This document shows positions 9,031-17,130 of a stretch of DNA of 64,000 nucleotides, piece by piece. The stretch is from Solirubrobacteraceae bacterium (lineage in GTDB: Bacteria; Actinomycetota; Thermoleophilia; Solirubrobacterales; Solirubrobacteraceae): contig JAUJOT010000004.1 in the NCBI GenBank assembly GCA_030447505.1, forward strand, positions 331,271 through 395,270. The letters are read 5' to 3'. Each line of letters starts with the position of its first letter. Position 1 is the stretch's first letter. The translations under genes were made by a program, and so were the position numbers. Under the pieces are notes generated by a model. It ran no database searches, had not been told where the DNA came from, and saw only the letters and a program-made list of their open reading frames with translations.

Positions 9031-9803
9031 GCGCACTCGTCGCGCGCCGCCGCGGGCTGCTCGCGCTCGCCGCCCGCGAGGCCGACCGCGTGCTCAAGCT
9101 CTGGTCGCAGACGATCGCCGCCCCGGTGCTCGCGTCGTTTCTGTTCATCGTCGTCTTCGGACTGTCGCTCGGCGGCCGCATCCGCGGGATCGGCGGCGTC
9201 GAGTACGAGGTCTTCATCGTCCCCGGGCTGATCGCGATGGCGATGGCGCAGGCGGCGTACTCGAACAACTCGTCGTCGGTCTTCCAGGCGCGCGCCGATC
9301 GCTACATCAACGACGTGCTGTCGGCGCCGATGCGGCCGTGGGAGGTCAACCTCGGCCTGGCGTTCGGCGGCGTCGTCCGGGCGCTGGCGATCGGCGGCGC
9401 GCTGCTCGTGCTGGCGATCACGGTGACCGACGTGCCGGTCCGCCAGCCGCTCGTGCTCGCGCTCGCGGTCGCGATCCTGCTCGTCCTGTTCGCCTCGCTG
9501 GGCGTCGTCGTCGGCGTCTACGCCGAGACCTGGGACCAGGCGGGGTTCGTCAACAACATCGTGATCCTGCCGCTGAGCTTCCTCGGCGGGGTCTTCTACT
9601 CCGTCGAGCTGCTGCCGTCGCCGTGGCAGGAGATCAGCCACGTGAACCCGATCTTCTTTCTCATCAACGCGATCCGCTACGGCTTCCTGGGAACGAGCGA
9701 CGTGCCGGTCGCGGTCGCGCTGGGCGTGACCGCGGCGCTTGCGCTCGCCTGCGTCGCCTGGAGCGCGACGATCTTCCGCTCGGGACGGCGGCTGAAGGCG
9801 TAA
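9027..9803 (+). CDS. ABC-2 type transporter permease
   Basis: Integral membrane protein of 258 aa with about six hydrophobic segments and the ABC-2 family sequence FIVPGLIAMAMAQAAYSNNSSSVF followed by NDVLSAPM (the conserved coupling region) near residues 71-105. The C-terminal part has the family motif SFLGGVFYSVELLP before the last helices. It would form the channel for the ATPase at 5974-6759, exporting a lipid, polysaccharide, drug or similar substrate. The start overlaps the preceding gene (GTGA). Confidence 0.9.
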   Translation: MSALVARRRGLLALAAREADRVLKLWSQTIAAPVLASFLFIVVFGLSLGGRIRGIGGVEYEVFIVPGLIAMAMAQAAYSNNSSSVFQARADRYINDVLSAPMRPWEVNLGLAFGGVVRALAIGGALLVLAITVTDVPVRQPLVLALAVAILLVLFASLGVVVGVYAETWDQAGFVNNIVILPLSFLGGVFYSVELLPSPWQEISHVNPIFFLINAIRYGFLGTSDVPVAVALGVTAALALACVAWSATIFRSGRRLKA

Positions 9804-9849
9804 GCGCGCGTCGGCGCACGATCGCGGTTTCTGAGAAGGTGCCGTCCCA

Positions 9850-10434
9850 GTGTTCGCGCTGAACCTGCCGAACGTCCTGACGCTGCTCAGGATCCTGCTC
9901 GTGCCGGTGCTCGTCGTCGCGCTGCTCGACGAGACGGCGAACGGCGACCTGCTGGCGGCGATCGTCTTCGCGCTCGCGTCGGCGACGGACGCGATGGACG
10001 GCTACCTCGCACGCGCGCGCAACGCGATCACGACGTTCGGCAAGCTCATGGACCCGATCGCCGACAAGCTGCTGATCATCGCGGCGCTCGTCGCGCTCGT
10101 GTCGCTCGACCGACTCGCGGCATGGGTGGCGATGGTGATCATCGCGCGCGAGCTGACGGTGACCGTGACGCGCATGCAGGCCACGCAGCACGGCGTCGTG
10201 ATCGCCGCCAGCTGGTGGGGCAAGGCGAAGACGATCACGCAGGTCGCCGCGATCTTCTTCCTGATCGCCGTCGGCGAGCCGTCGCCCGCGTGGGTGGACG
10301 GGCTCGTCTACGGCATGGTCGCGATCACGATCGTCAGCGGCGTCGACTACTTCTTCGGGCTGCGGCGCGTGCTGCGCGACGCCGAGGCGCGCCGCGAGGC
10401 GGCGATCGCCTCGCTGCCTGCGAAGCAGAGCTGA
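9850..10434 (+). CDS. pgsA: CDP-diacylglycerol--glycerol-3-phosphate 3-phosphatidyltransferase
   Basis: Membrane enzyme that makes phosphatidylglycerophosphate, the committed step to phosphatidylglycerol and cardiolipin. The CDP-alcohol phosphatidyltransferase signature D-G-x2-A-R-x8-G-x3-D-x3-D is complete: D50, G51, A54-R55, G64, D68, D72. The N-terminus NLPNVLTLLRILLVPVLV is typical of PgsA rather than of phosphatidylserine synthases. The 194-aa length fits. It is convergent with folE2, separated by only five bases. Confidence 0.92.
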   Translation: MFALNLPNVLTLLRILLVPVLVVALLDETANGDLLAAIVFALASATDAMDGYLARARNAITTFGKLMDPIADKLLIIAALVALVSLDRLAAWVAMVIIARELTVTVTRMQATQHGVVIAASWWGKAKTITQVAAIFFLIAVGEPSPAWVDGLVYGMVAITIVSGVDYFFGLRRVLRDAEARREAAIASLPAKQS

Positions 10435-10439
10435 GCGGC

Positions 10440-11438
10440 TCAGCCGCCGGCGCCGTCGAGCCAGTCGCGCATCGACGTGTGATGCAGCGCGTGCTCGCCC
10501 GTGGCCAGCTCGTGGCGCACCTCGCCGAGCAGGCCGAAGCGCTCGGCGACGACGTTGTGCTGGTGGATCGTCTCGAGGTTCTCCTGGCGCGCGCTGACGA
10601 AGTGCGCGTCGCTGAGGTCGGGCAGGCCGGAGACGACGCCGCCGATCATCTCGCGCACGCAGTCCTCGACGAAGCGCGGCCGGCGGTGGGCCTTCTCGAC
10701 GACGGCGCCCTCGTCGCTGCGCTTCATGAGCTCGTAGATCTCCGACGACATCGAGGCCTCGACGATGTCCAGCAGCGTGCGCGCCTCGATCTCCTCGTCG
10801 CAGGCCTCGGGCATGCCGATGTGCAGCGTCCCGAGCCCGCGCTGGTTGTGCGTCGCGACCGGAACGCGATCGAGGATCCGCTCGATCTCGTCCTCTCCGA
10901 AGCCGTCCTCGAGCAGCCGCTCGCGTGAGCGGCCGATCACGAGCTGCTGTGCGCACGGGCAGGCGGTCATCCCCTGCGCGGCGACGCCGACGAGCCGGCG
11001 GGTGCCCGCGGCGGAGGCCACCGCCATGCCGTACAGCGTGTAGATCTCCTGCGTCAGGATCCCCGAGACCGGCGCCGGCTTGTGCTCGGGGTAGCGCGCG
11101 GCGATCGTCACCTCGGCGCGCGTCGCGTCCTGGCGATCGCGCACCTGCTCGGCGATCCGGGTCGCCAGCGCCTCGGCCTTGAATCCCGCCTCGCCGAGCA
11201 CGACGTCGCCGATCACCTCGTTGACGACCTCTTCGAAGCGCGACATGTGGGCGCCCTTCTGCTGCGCGCCGAGGTCGACCGAGCACTGCAACCGTGCGGA
11301 GAAGAGCTGCTCCTCGCCGTTCTGGCGGATGCGCACGATCTTCTCGATCTCGCTGACGCCGACGCGCGACAGGCTGACCCGCAGGCTCGGTGCCTGCGCC
11401 TGGACGTCGGCAGAGGGGGCGCTCAGGCTCTGCCGCAT
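10440..11438 (-). CDS. folE2: GTP cyclohydrolase, FolE2 (type IB)
   Basis: Converts GTP to dihydroneopterin triphosphate for folate or other pterin synthesis. Family hallmarks are SVDLGAQQKGAHMSRF near residues 53-68, the metal-binding cysteine pair C160-P-C162 in GMTACPCAQ, the THNQRG motif and the C-terminal NLETIHQHN. FolE2 is the metal-flexible alternative to the zinc enzyme FolE, in many bacteria induced by zinc limitation; no zinc-regulator box was recognised in the 161-base gap to rpoD, so constitutive use is equally possible. The 332-aa length is slightly above the family norm because of an N-terminal extension. Confidence 0.92.
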   Translation of the reverse strand: MRQSLSAPSADVQAQAPSLRVSLSRVGVSEIEKIVRIRQNGEEQLFSARLQCSVDLGAQQKGAHMSRFEEVVNEVIGDVVLGEAGFKAEALATRIAEQVRDRQDATRAEVTIAARYPEHKPAPVSGILTQEIYTLYGMAVASAAGTRRLVGVAAQGMTACPCAQQLVIGRSRERLLEDGFGEDEIERILDRVPVATHNQRGLGTLHIGMPEACDEEIEARTLLDIVEASMSSEIYELMKRSDEGAVVEKAHRRPRFVEDCVREMIGGVVSGLPDLSDAHFVSARQENLETIHQHNVVAERFGLLGEVRHELATGEHALHHTSMRDWLDGAGG

Positions 11439-11599
11439 CGAGTCAGGGTACCGGGACGGGCTGCGCGTTCTGTGCGCGATCTCTCACTGCGGGAACGGAA
11501 TCTTGTGCTATCACTCACAAGCCTTCTTCCCAGAGACAGAAGAGGGCTCGAAGGTCGTAGGCGAGCGAGGACAGCGGCATCGAGGGGGGCCGAGCAATC

Positions 11600-12748
11600 A
11601 TGAACCAAGTTCTGCTGGCGGACGAGGCTCCCATCTACGAGCTGGACGAGCTGCGGACGCTCATCACCGACGGTCAGGAGCGCGGCTTTCTGACCTTCGA
11701 GGACATCGCCACCGCGCTGGAAGAGGTGGAGGTGACCAAGGAGCAGGTCCAGGAGCTGCACGGCTACCTCTCCGAGCAGGGCATCGACGTCGTCGGCGCC
11801 GACGGACGCAACGCGGCGTCGGAGGGCGCGCGCGTCGAGGCCGCGGCCGAGGCTCGCAAGGCGCGCGCCAACGGGGGCGTTCCAGAGGGGCCGAAGAAGC
11901 CTGAGCTCGACCTCACCGTCGAGCCGTCGCTGGACTCGCTGCGGCTGTACCTGCGCTCGATCGGCCGTGTGCCGCTGCTGACCGCCGACCTCGAGATCTC
12001 GCTCGCCAAGCGGATCGAGCGCGGCGACATGAACGCCAAGCAGCACATGGTCGAGGCCAACCTGCGGCTCGTCGTGTCGATCGCCAAGGGCTACCTCGGA
12101 CGCGGGCTGACGTTCCTGGATCTCATCCAGGAAGGGTCGCTGGGCCTGATCCGCGCGGTCGAGAAGTTCGACTACCGCCGCGGCTACAAGTTCTCGACGT
12201 ACGCGACGTGGTGGATCCGCCAGGCCGTCACGCGCGCGATCGCCGACAAGGGGCGCACGATCCGGATCCCGGTCCACATGGTCGAGAAGCTCAACAAGGT
12301 CGTGCAGGTCGAGCGCCAGCTCGTCCAGTCGCTCGGCCGCGAGCCGACGCCGGAGGAGATCGCGTCCAACCTCGAGTGCAGTCCGCGCGAGGTGCGCGAC
12401 ATCCTGCGCATGTCCCAGCAGCCGATCTCGCTCGAGCGGCCGGTGGGCGACGAGGACGAGTCCGAGCTCGGCGACTTCGTCGAGGACGAGACCGCCGAGT
12501 CGCCGTTCGAGCTGGCCTCCGAGAACCTGCGTCGCGAGAACGTGCGCCGCGCCCTGGCGGCGTTGCCGGAGCGCGAGCGCGAGGTCATCGAGATGCGCTT
12601 CGGCCTGACCGGCGGCCGGCCGCGGACGCTCGAGGAGGTCGGCCGCTCGTTCAACGTCACCCGTGAGCGGATCCGCCAGATCGAGAACCACACGCTGAAG
12701 AAGCTCGAGTCGCTGCCGGAGGCGCAGAAGCTGCGCGACGCGGGCTGA
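11600..12748 (+). CDS. rpoD: RNA polymerase principal sigma factor
   Basis: Housekeeping sigma-70 of 382 aa. A region-1.1-like N-terminus ([20 protein letters not shown]) is present, then region 2 with the core-binding and -10 recognition segments ([37 protein letters not shown]), region 3 ([12 protein letters not shown]) and region 4 with the -35 helix-turn-helix ([20 protein letters not shown]). It lacks the long non-conserved insert of proteobacterial RpoD, as usual in actinobacteria. It is divergent from folE2 and followed by tRNA-Tyr. Confidence 0.95.
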   Translation: MNQVLLADEAPIYELDELRTLITDGQERGFLTFEDIATALEEVEVTKEQVQELHGYLSEQGIDVVGADGRNAASEGARVEAAAEARKARANGGVPEGPKKPELDLTVEPSLDSLRLYLRSIGRVPLLTADLEISLAKRIERGDMNAKQHMVEANLRLVVSIAKGYLGRGLTFLDLIQEGSLGLIRAVEKFDYRRGYKFSTYATWWIRQAVTRAIADKGRTIRIPVHMVEKLNKVVQVERQLVQSLGREPTPEEIASNLECSPREVRDILRMSQQPISLERPVGDEDESELGDFVEDETAESPFELASENLRRENVRRALAALPEREREVIEMRFGLTGGRPRTLEEVGRSFNVTRERIRQIENHTLKKLESLPEAQKLRDAG

Positions 12749-12782
12749 ACTGCGAGTCCGATCGCTACACTGGCCGACCCTC

Positions 12783-12864
12783 GGCGGGGTTCCGGAGCGG
12801 TCAAACGGGACGGACTGTAAATCCGTTGGCTCAGCCTTCGCAGGTTCGAATCCTGCCCCCGCCA
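12783..12864 (+). tRNA. tRNA-Tyr (GTA)
   Basis: An 82-nt class II tRNA. The acceptor stem GGCGGGG (12783-12789) pairs with CCCCGCC (12857-12863). The anticodon stem ACGGA/TCCGT encloses CTGTAAA, giving anticodon GTA. A long variable arm and the T arm GCAGGTTCGAATCCTGC follow. CCA is not encoded. A possible -10 (TACACT) lies about 18 bases upstream. Confidence 0.96.
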
Positions 12865-12992
12865 CTCGACGCCTGAGCAGCCGTCGCAAGCGCTCGATCG
12901 ACGGATCGCGGGATCCGCGTCGAGGCCGCTTGGCGCTCGGACGCTCGGCGTGGCAGGATCCCTCGAGTCCCCGAGCCGAAGGAGTCGCGCCC

Positions 12993-13454
12993 ATGGAGTC
13001 CTCCGAGCCCGCCCGCGTCCTCGTCGTCGCACACAGGACCGCTGCCACGCCCCAGCTGATCGAGGCCGTCGCCGAACGCGCGAAGACCGGGCCGGCATTG
13101 TTCACGCTGCTCGTGCCGCGCATCGCGCACGGGTTGCACCGGGTCGTCGACCCCGAGGACACGGACGAGGCCGAGGCGCAGATGGTGCTCGAGCTCGCCC
13201 TGCCGCTGCTCGAGGAGGCAGCCGGCGCGCCGGTCGAGGGCCGCGTAGGCGATCCCAATCCCTCTGATGCGATCCACGACGTGATGAACGCCGAGCACTA
13301 CGACGAGATCATCATCTCGACACTGCCGGCGCGCGTGTCGCGCTGGCTGCACGCCGATCTGCCCAGCAAGCTCAAGCCGCTCGGCGTGCCGATCACGACG
13401 GTGGTCGCGAAGAGCTCGCGCGCCGCCGGTCGCGCGGCGGCCGGCGGTCGCTAG
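12993..13454 (+). CDS. Universal-stress-like nucleotide-binding-fold protein
   Basis: Protein of 153 aa starting ATG 12993, with an AAGGAG ribosome site about 12 bases upstream. The start RVLVVAHRTAATPQLIEAV and the alternating strand-helix pattern with EHYDEIIISTLPARVSRWLHADLP near residues 105-130 match small UspA-like proteins of high-GC Gram-positives. The classical ATP-binding glycine motif is weak, so ligand binding is uncertain. Its stop overlaps the stop of a convergent Nudix remnant. Confidence 0.65.
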   Translation: MESSEPARVLVVAHRTAATPQLIEAVAERAKTGPALFTLLVPRIAHGLHRVVDPEDTDEAEAQMVLELALPLLEEAAGAPVEGRVGDPNPSDAIHDVMNAEHYDEIIISTLPARVSRWLHADLPSKLKPLGVPITTVVAKSSRAAGRAAAGGR

Positions 13455-13602
13455 GCTCCGAGCTCGATCTCCTCGCGCGTCTCGCGCCGGCGGCATCCTC
13501 GATCGTCTCGCCGAGCTTTACGTAGCCGGCAGGGAAGCGCAGCTGCGGGAGCGACACAACGGCCTCGGCGCTCGCAGCGCGGACAGAAGCGGGCGTCCTC
13601 AA
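13451..13602 (-). pseudogene. Nudix hydrolase (NudC-type) remnant
   Basis: A short minus-strand remnant whose readable part, LPQLRFPAGYVKLGETIEDAA, is the start of a Nudix box of NADH-pyrophosphatase type. If one base is restored after ETIEDAA, the frame continues as RRETREEIELGA and then stops, completing GX5EX7REUXEE. What precedes the box does not match a full NudC, so both an upstream truncation and a one-base frameshift are present. The stop codon overlaps the convergent stop of the preceding gene. Judged by eye; a longer gene is not present here. Confidence 0.55.
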
Positions 13603-13636
13603 GGGCAGGAGTCAGGCTGTACAGTTGGGGCCTCCC

Positions 13637-13710
<74 letters not shown>

Positions 13711-13761
13711 CCTCCGAAACCCCTGCAAGGCGGGGCTTTTGGGCGACCAGTCGCAGCGGGG

Positions 13762-14844
13762 TCACGGGCGCTTCTCGCGGACTTGGGAACGTGAGGGGAA
13801 CTCCAGCTCGCGGGACACCGCGATCAGCGCGTCGAGGCTCGCGTGACGTTCGCCGCTGAGGCTGTCGATGACGTGCGCGTAGGTGTCGATGTGCAGGCCG
13901 GCGCCATGACCGAGGCGCCGCGCGGCCTCGGGGACCGTGAAGCCTGCGTAGTGCAGCGCCGACGCGTGGGAGTGGCGCAGGGTGTAGAGCGTCACGTCCT
14001 CTCGGCCGATCACTTCCCGCGCCGCGGTGCGCAGGGCTCGGCGTCCCCACAACTTCATCGCGTTCGGGGTCATCTCGCCGACGATCGGTTCGTCGTCAGA
14101 GGGGCGTCCTGCGGCCATCCGCCACGACTTGAGCTCGTGCGCGGTGATGTCGGGCACAGCGATCGTCCGGGTCCGCCGGGCCGTCGCCTTCGTGCGTGAG
14201 CGCCCGACGGTGAACGTTGAGCCCTCCAGGGCGCTCCAGGGCGCCGCGCGGGCCTCCAGGGGGCGCAGACCAAGATGGCCGGCGAGCAGGGCTATGGCGC
14301 GATCACGGCCGGTCAGGTGCGAGATCAGCCGCTCGAGCTCGACGGGAGACAGCGGCTTGACCTCCTCGGTCGGCTCGGTCTGCACCTTGCGCATCGCTCG
14401 TGCGGCGTTCGCGGGGATGTGGCCGTGCTCGACGGCGATCTGGAGGATGCCGGAGAGTCGGGTGAGGACTTCCCGGACGGTGCTCGGCGTCGCGCCTCGA
14501 TCGAGCATGCGCTGCTGGTAAGCGGCGAGCCGTGGGACGTCGAGCGCAGTCAGCGGCTCGTCGAGCAGCTCGGTCAGGTGCCTCTCGAGCGCCCATGCGT
14601 ACTTCGCGCGGGTCGGCTGCGCGAGGGTGGCGGCGTGCGTGCGGAAGCCGCCACGGACGAACCCGTCGAGCGTGAGCGTCGAGCGGTCAAGCTCGCGCAC
14701 GAGCGCGGGACCGAGCTGAAGGCGGCGGCGGACCTCACGGTCGAAGGTGAGCGCGTCTCCCTTGCGGTCGAATGTGCGGGATCGCTGCCGGCCGTCCGCT
14801 CGGTACTTGACCTGCCAGCTCGTGCCGCGCTTGTGGACGCTCAC
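13762..14844 (-). CDS. int: Tyrosine-recombinase integrase of the prophage
   Basis: Site-specific recombinase of 360 aa catalysing integration into tRNA-Thr. An N-terminal AP2-like arm-binding segment (VHKRGTSWQVKYRADGRQRSR) is followed by a SAM-like core-binding domain and the catalytic domain. Catalytic residues are Arg194 (GLRPLEA), Arg290 in YTLRHSH, His313 (RRLGHG) and the nucleophile Tyr322 (HIDTYAHV). The His usual three residues before the second Arg is Tyr here, a tolerated variation. GTG 14844 was chosen because it overlaps the excisionase stop as GTGA. It lies about 50 bases inside attL. Confidence 0.93.
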   Translation of the reverse strand: MSVHKRGTSWQVKYRADGRQRSRTFDRKGDALTFDREVRRRLQLGPALVRELDRSTLTLDGFVRGGFRTHAATLAQPTRAKYAWALERHLTELLDEPLTALDVPRLAAYQQRMLDRGATPSTVREVLTRLSGILQIAVEHGHIPANAARAMRKVQTEPTEEVKPLSPVELERLISHLTGRDRAIALLAGHLGLRPLEARAAPWSALEGSTFTVGRSRTKATARRTRTIAVPDITAHELKSWRMAAGRPSDDEPIVGEMTPNAMKLWGRRALRTAAREVIGREDVTLYTLRHSHASALHYAGFTVPEAARRLGHGAGLHIDTYAHVIDSLSGERHASLDALIAVSRELEFPSRSQVREKRP

Positions 14845-15035
14845 CGCGTCGTCCTCTCCTGCAGCCAAGCGTCGAGCTTGTCGGGGTGGAAGCGGATCGA
14901 GCCGCCCGGCAGACGGACGGCCGGAAGCTCGCCGCGACGGGTCCAGCGCAGGACGGTCTCTGTACTGACGCCGAGCCGGTCGGCGACGTCGCGCGCGCTC
15001 AGCATCGTCGTGTGGCGTATGTCGTCAGTAGTCAT
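14841..15035 (-). CDS. xis: Excisionase-like HTH_17 protein
   Basis: A 64-aa MerR/BldC-like DNA-binding protein: LSARDVADRLGVSTETVLRWTRRGELPAVRLPGGSIRFHPDKLDAWL is the typical helix-turn-helix plus wing of recombination directionality factors and BldC-type regulators. The start ATG 15035 excludes a non-family in-frame extension upstream. Its stop overlaps the integrase GTG start, supporting a role as the excisionase partner. Confidence 0.8.
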   Translation of the reverse strand: MTTDDIRHTTMLSARDVADRLGVSTETVLRWTRRGELPAVRLPGGSIRFHPDKLDAWLQERTTR

Positions 15036-15045
15036 GCTCCGTAGT

Positions 15046-15507
15046 CTACTCGCGTAGGAAGTCGTAGGTCGGCACCTGTGGCACGCGGCGGCGCGCGGGG
15101 CGCGCGGGACGCGAGCCAACGCGCTCCAAGCCGTCGACGTAGGCGCGCAGGTCATCGCCGCGGACCATGAGACGACCGTGGTCGACGACTGCCGGCAGCG
15201 ACCGTTCGCTGATCCGCCGGCGCACGGTTCGCGTCGAGCAATCCAGCAGTCGCGCGACCGTCGCTACGGACAGCAGCGCGGGGACGGTGACGACGGCCTG
15301 CACGTCAGCGGTCGTCATCGTCCCCGACTGTGTCCCGACTGACACTTGATGACCTGCCTCGCCTTGACGTGGTGGTGGGTGCAAGTTCTTTGGCGGCTGG
15401 ACGCGCAGCCGCCCGTCCTCGGTGCGCCCAAGCGCGACGGCCTCGAACTCCCGGCCGCGCACGCGGCAGGTCACCCGATCGCCGGACTTGACGGGCGCGA
15501 GGTTCAC
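15046..15507 (-). CDS. Helix-turn-helix DNA-binding phage protein
   Basis: Protein of 153 aa in two parts. Residues about 1-50 form a small basic domain (SGDRVTCRVRGREFEAVALG) resembling an SH3-like barrel. Residues about 75-130 form a second excisionase-type helix-turn-helix (LLSVATVARLLDCSTRTVRRRI, then VRGDDLRAYVDGL). Having two related HTH genes back to back beside int suggests either a second directionality factor or a regulator of the lysogenic operon; which is not visible. The GTG start overlaps the stop of the next upstream gene. Confidence 0.65.
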   Translation of the reverse strand: MNLAPVKSGDRVTCRVRGREFEAVALGRTEDGRLRVQPPKNLHPPPRQGEAGHQVSVGTQSGTMTTADVQAVVTVPALLSVATVARLLDCSTRTVRRRISERSLPAVVDHGRLMVRGDDLRAYVDGLERVGSRPARPARRRVPQVPTYDFLRE

Positions 15508-16166
15508 GGCCCCCCTAGTTCATCGCCGCGGATCGGCGGCTCCGGGTCGACGGTGGTCAGCTTGGGGTACGCGAGCTGCTCGAGGGCGGCGGTGTGCGCC
15601 TCGACGCGCTCGGTGAACGCGGCGAAGGCGTCCTCATCGTGACCGACCATCTCGAGGAGCGCGGGCGCGCGGTCGCGGCAGTCGAGCAGTAGTGCGCGGT
15701 GGAGGTGCAGCTCGATCGCGACGCGCATCTCGCGCGCTCGCGGACGGCCGTGTCGGTCAGCCGCGCGCTCGGCCATCTCAATGAGGTACTCGGGAACACG
15801 GAATGAGAGACGCCGCGCCTTCCTGCATGTCATCACGGCCTGCGCGGCCCTGCGCGCCCCCGCCGTGTACGGCATCGGCCGGCCGAGACGCTCGCCGTCG
15901 TCGTGGGCGGCGAGGATGTCGACGAGGGCGCCGGCGGCGCGGTCACGCGTCGTGGCGGACGCACCGTCGTACGCGCGCTGCCAGGCGGCGCGCGTGTCCT
16001 CGAGGACCTCGAGCTCGAAGTCGTCCGGGTCGAGCTCGCGGAGCGCGGTCGCCCAGGCCGTGTCGAACGCCACGCGAGCGGTTCGCGCCGTTTCGAGGAT
16101 GCCGCGTAGCCGCTCGAGGCGTTCGCCCATGGTGGGCGTTGCGCTGGGTGCCGCGACGCTGCTCAT
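15504..16166 (-). CDS. Phage hypothetical protein, helical
   Basis: Protein of 220 aa starting ATG 16166, which overlaps the stop of the gene upstream in the operon. Residues about 10-115 are predicted strongly helical and acidic. Residues about 120-160 contain RKARRLSFRVPEYLIEMAERAADRHGRPRAREMRVAIELHL, reminiscent of a ribbon-helix-helix DNA-binding segment. No family recognised. Position in the int-proximal operon suggests a regulatory or maintenance role. Confidence 0.55.
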   Translation of the reverse strand: MSSVAAPSATPTMGERLERLRGILETARTARVAFDTAWATALRELDPDDFELEVLEDTRAAWQRAYDGASATTRDRAAGALVDILAAHDDGERLGRPMPYTAGARRAAQAVMTCRKARRLSFRVPEYLIEMAERAADRHGRPRAREMRVAIELHLHRALLLDCRDRAPALLEMVGHDEDAFAAFTERVEAHTAALEQLAYPKLTTVDPEPPIRGDELGGP

Positions 16167-16504
16167 GGAGTCGACGCGCCCCCCAGCGGGAGACCGAGCT
16201 GCGCGACGGTCTGCGGCGCGTGGGTGGGCGGCGCGTAGTCGTCGCTGTCGCCCCGCGAGGTCTGCGGGACGCTCGCTACGCGTGGCGCGGAGCGAGGCAG
16301 AAGCCGGTACTCGGCGACACCTCCCGCCGTCAGGCGCATGGTGATCGCGTGTCCGTCCTCGCGCAGCTCGTGGATGCGCGCGCCGAGCCGCAGGATCGGC
16401 TTGCCGTCGTCGCGGACGTTCGGTGCCAGCCAGTCGATCGGTGTGGTCGGCCCGAGCCGTAGGGCCGCGAGGACGCGTTCGCGCTGCGTTCGTGGTCGCC
16501 TCAT
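16163..16504 (-). CDS. Small phage winged-helix-like protein
   Basis: A 113-aa protein starting ATG 16504. Residues 1-65 (RRPRTQRERVLAALRLGPTT, LGARIHELREDGHAI) form a winged-helix pattern of the type seen in phage and island regulators that remodel 'helix-turn-helix, DNA-binding, N-terminal' domains. The tail is Pro/Ala-rich and ends with QLGLPLG. First gene of the int-proximal operon. Confidence 0.6.
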   Translation of the reverse strand: MRRPRTQRERVLAALRLGPTTPIDWLAPNVRDDGKPILRLGARIHELREDGHAITMRLTAGGVAEYRLLPRSAPRVASVPQTSRGDSDDYAPPTHAPQTVAQLGLPLGGASTP

Positions 16505-16776
16505 GAAGCACATCCTGGCCAATGCAGCAAGCAACTTTCGTGGCGCGTTACCGCTCGCCCGTTCTGTCATCATCGCGCGCCCGCGCAGTAACCGTATGCC
16601 GCCGGCGCCTGGCGAGAAACGCCCGTCGTGCGCGACGAACTTTTTTCTCGGTAGCGACGCGGCAGCGTGCACCCGGCACTTCAGGATGCGGCACAACCCG
16701 ATCCTGACGTGCTGCAGCCCGTCCTCGAGCCGGGCGTTCCCTGGCAGTCGTTGCGGGCCGCGCAGTATTCGCGGCG
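16505..16776. other. Intergenic region between int-proximal and structural operons
   Basis: No gene supported. The region is less GC-rich than its surroundings. A hairpin CGTCG-TGCG-CGACG at 16625-16638 is followed on the plus strand by six T, and the wider sequence CGAGAAA...TTTCTCG is an inverted repeat enclosing it. The minus-strand promoter of the int-proximal operon must lie here, and the hairpin may insulate the two operons. Confidence 0.4.
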
Positions 16777-17130
16777 CTACACGATCCGCCACGTAGCGCC
16801 ATCGGACGCATAGAACGCGCCGTATACGTTGTGGAAGAAGAATCCGACGCTCTTGTCCGGGAAGTCGTCGTACGTCGGCACGAGCTTGCTGTGCTCGTGG
16901 GGGTGATCGTGGGCGCCGATTGCCGCGACCTCCGTCCAGACCGAACCGTTCGACAGCTGGTGCGTGCCCGTGGACGTGTTGAAGATGATCGCGCCCTTCA
17001 CAGCCGCCGGCGCCGGCCGCGTCGTCGTGTCGTATCGCCGGACTCCGACGGCCAGCTCGATCGCGTCCAGGCGGCGCTTGAGGTCAGCGAGCTGCGTCAG
17101 CAGATCTGCCGGACGCTCATAGTCAGACAT
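16777..17130 (-). CDS. Small tail-fibre or tail-tip accessory protein
   Basis: A 117-aa protein starting ATG 17130. A short coiled coil (LLTQLADLKRRLDAIELAVG, residues 10-29) is followed by a compact beta-rich domain with GAIIFNTSTGTHQLSNGSVWTEV and a His cluster HDHPHEH. The C-terminal pattern 'FYASDGATWRIV' resembles phage fibre-tip modules describing a displayed surface. Last gene of the structural operon, where receptor-binding genes usually sit. Confidence 0.55.
   Translation of the reverse strand: MSDYERPADLLTQLADLKRRLDAIELAVGVRRYDTTTRPAPAAVKGAIIFNTSTGTHQLSNGSVWTEVAAIGAHDHPHEHSKLVPTYDDFPDKSVGFFFHNVYGAFYASDGATWRIV

Noticed and set aside
9664-11286. A 540-codon minus-strand frame across pgsA and folE2
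   Set aside because: Overlaps two well-supported genes in other frames and is almost entirely Arg/Ala; typical GC-bias artefact.
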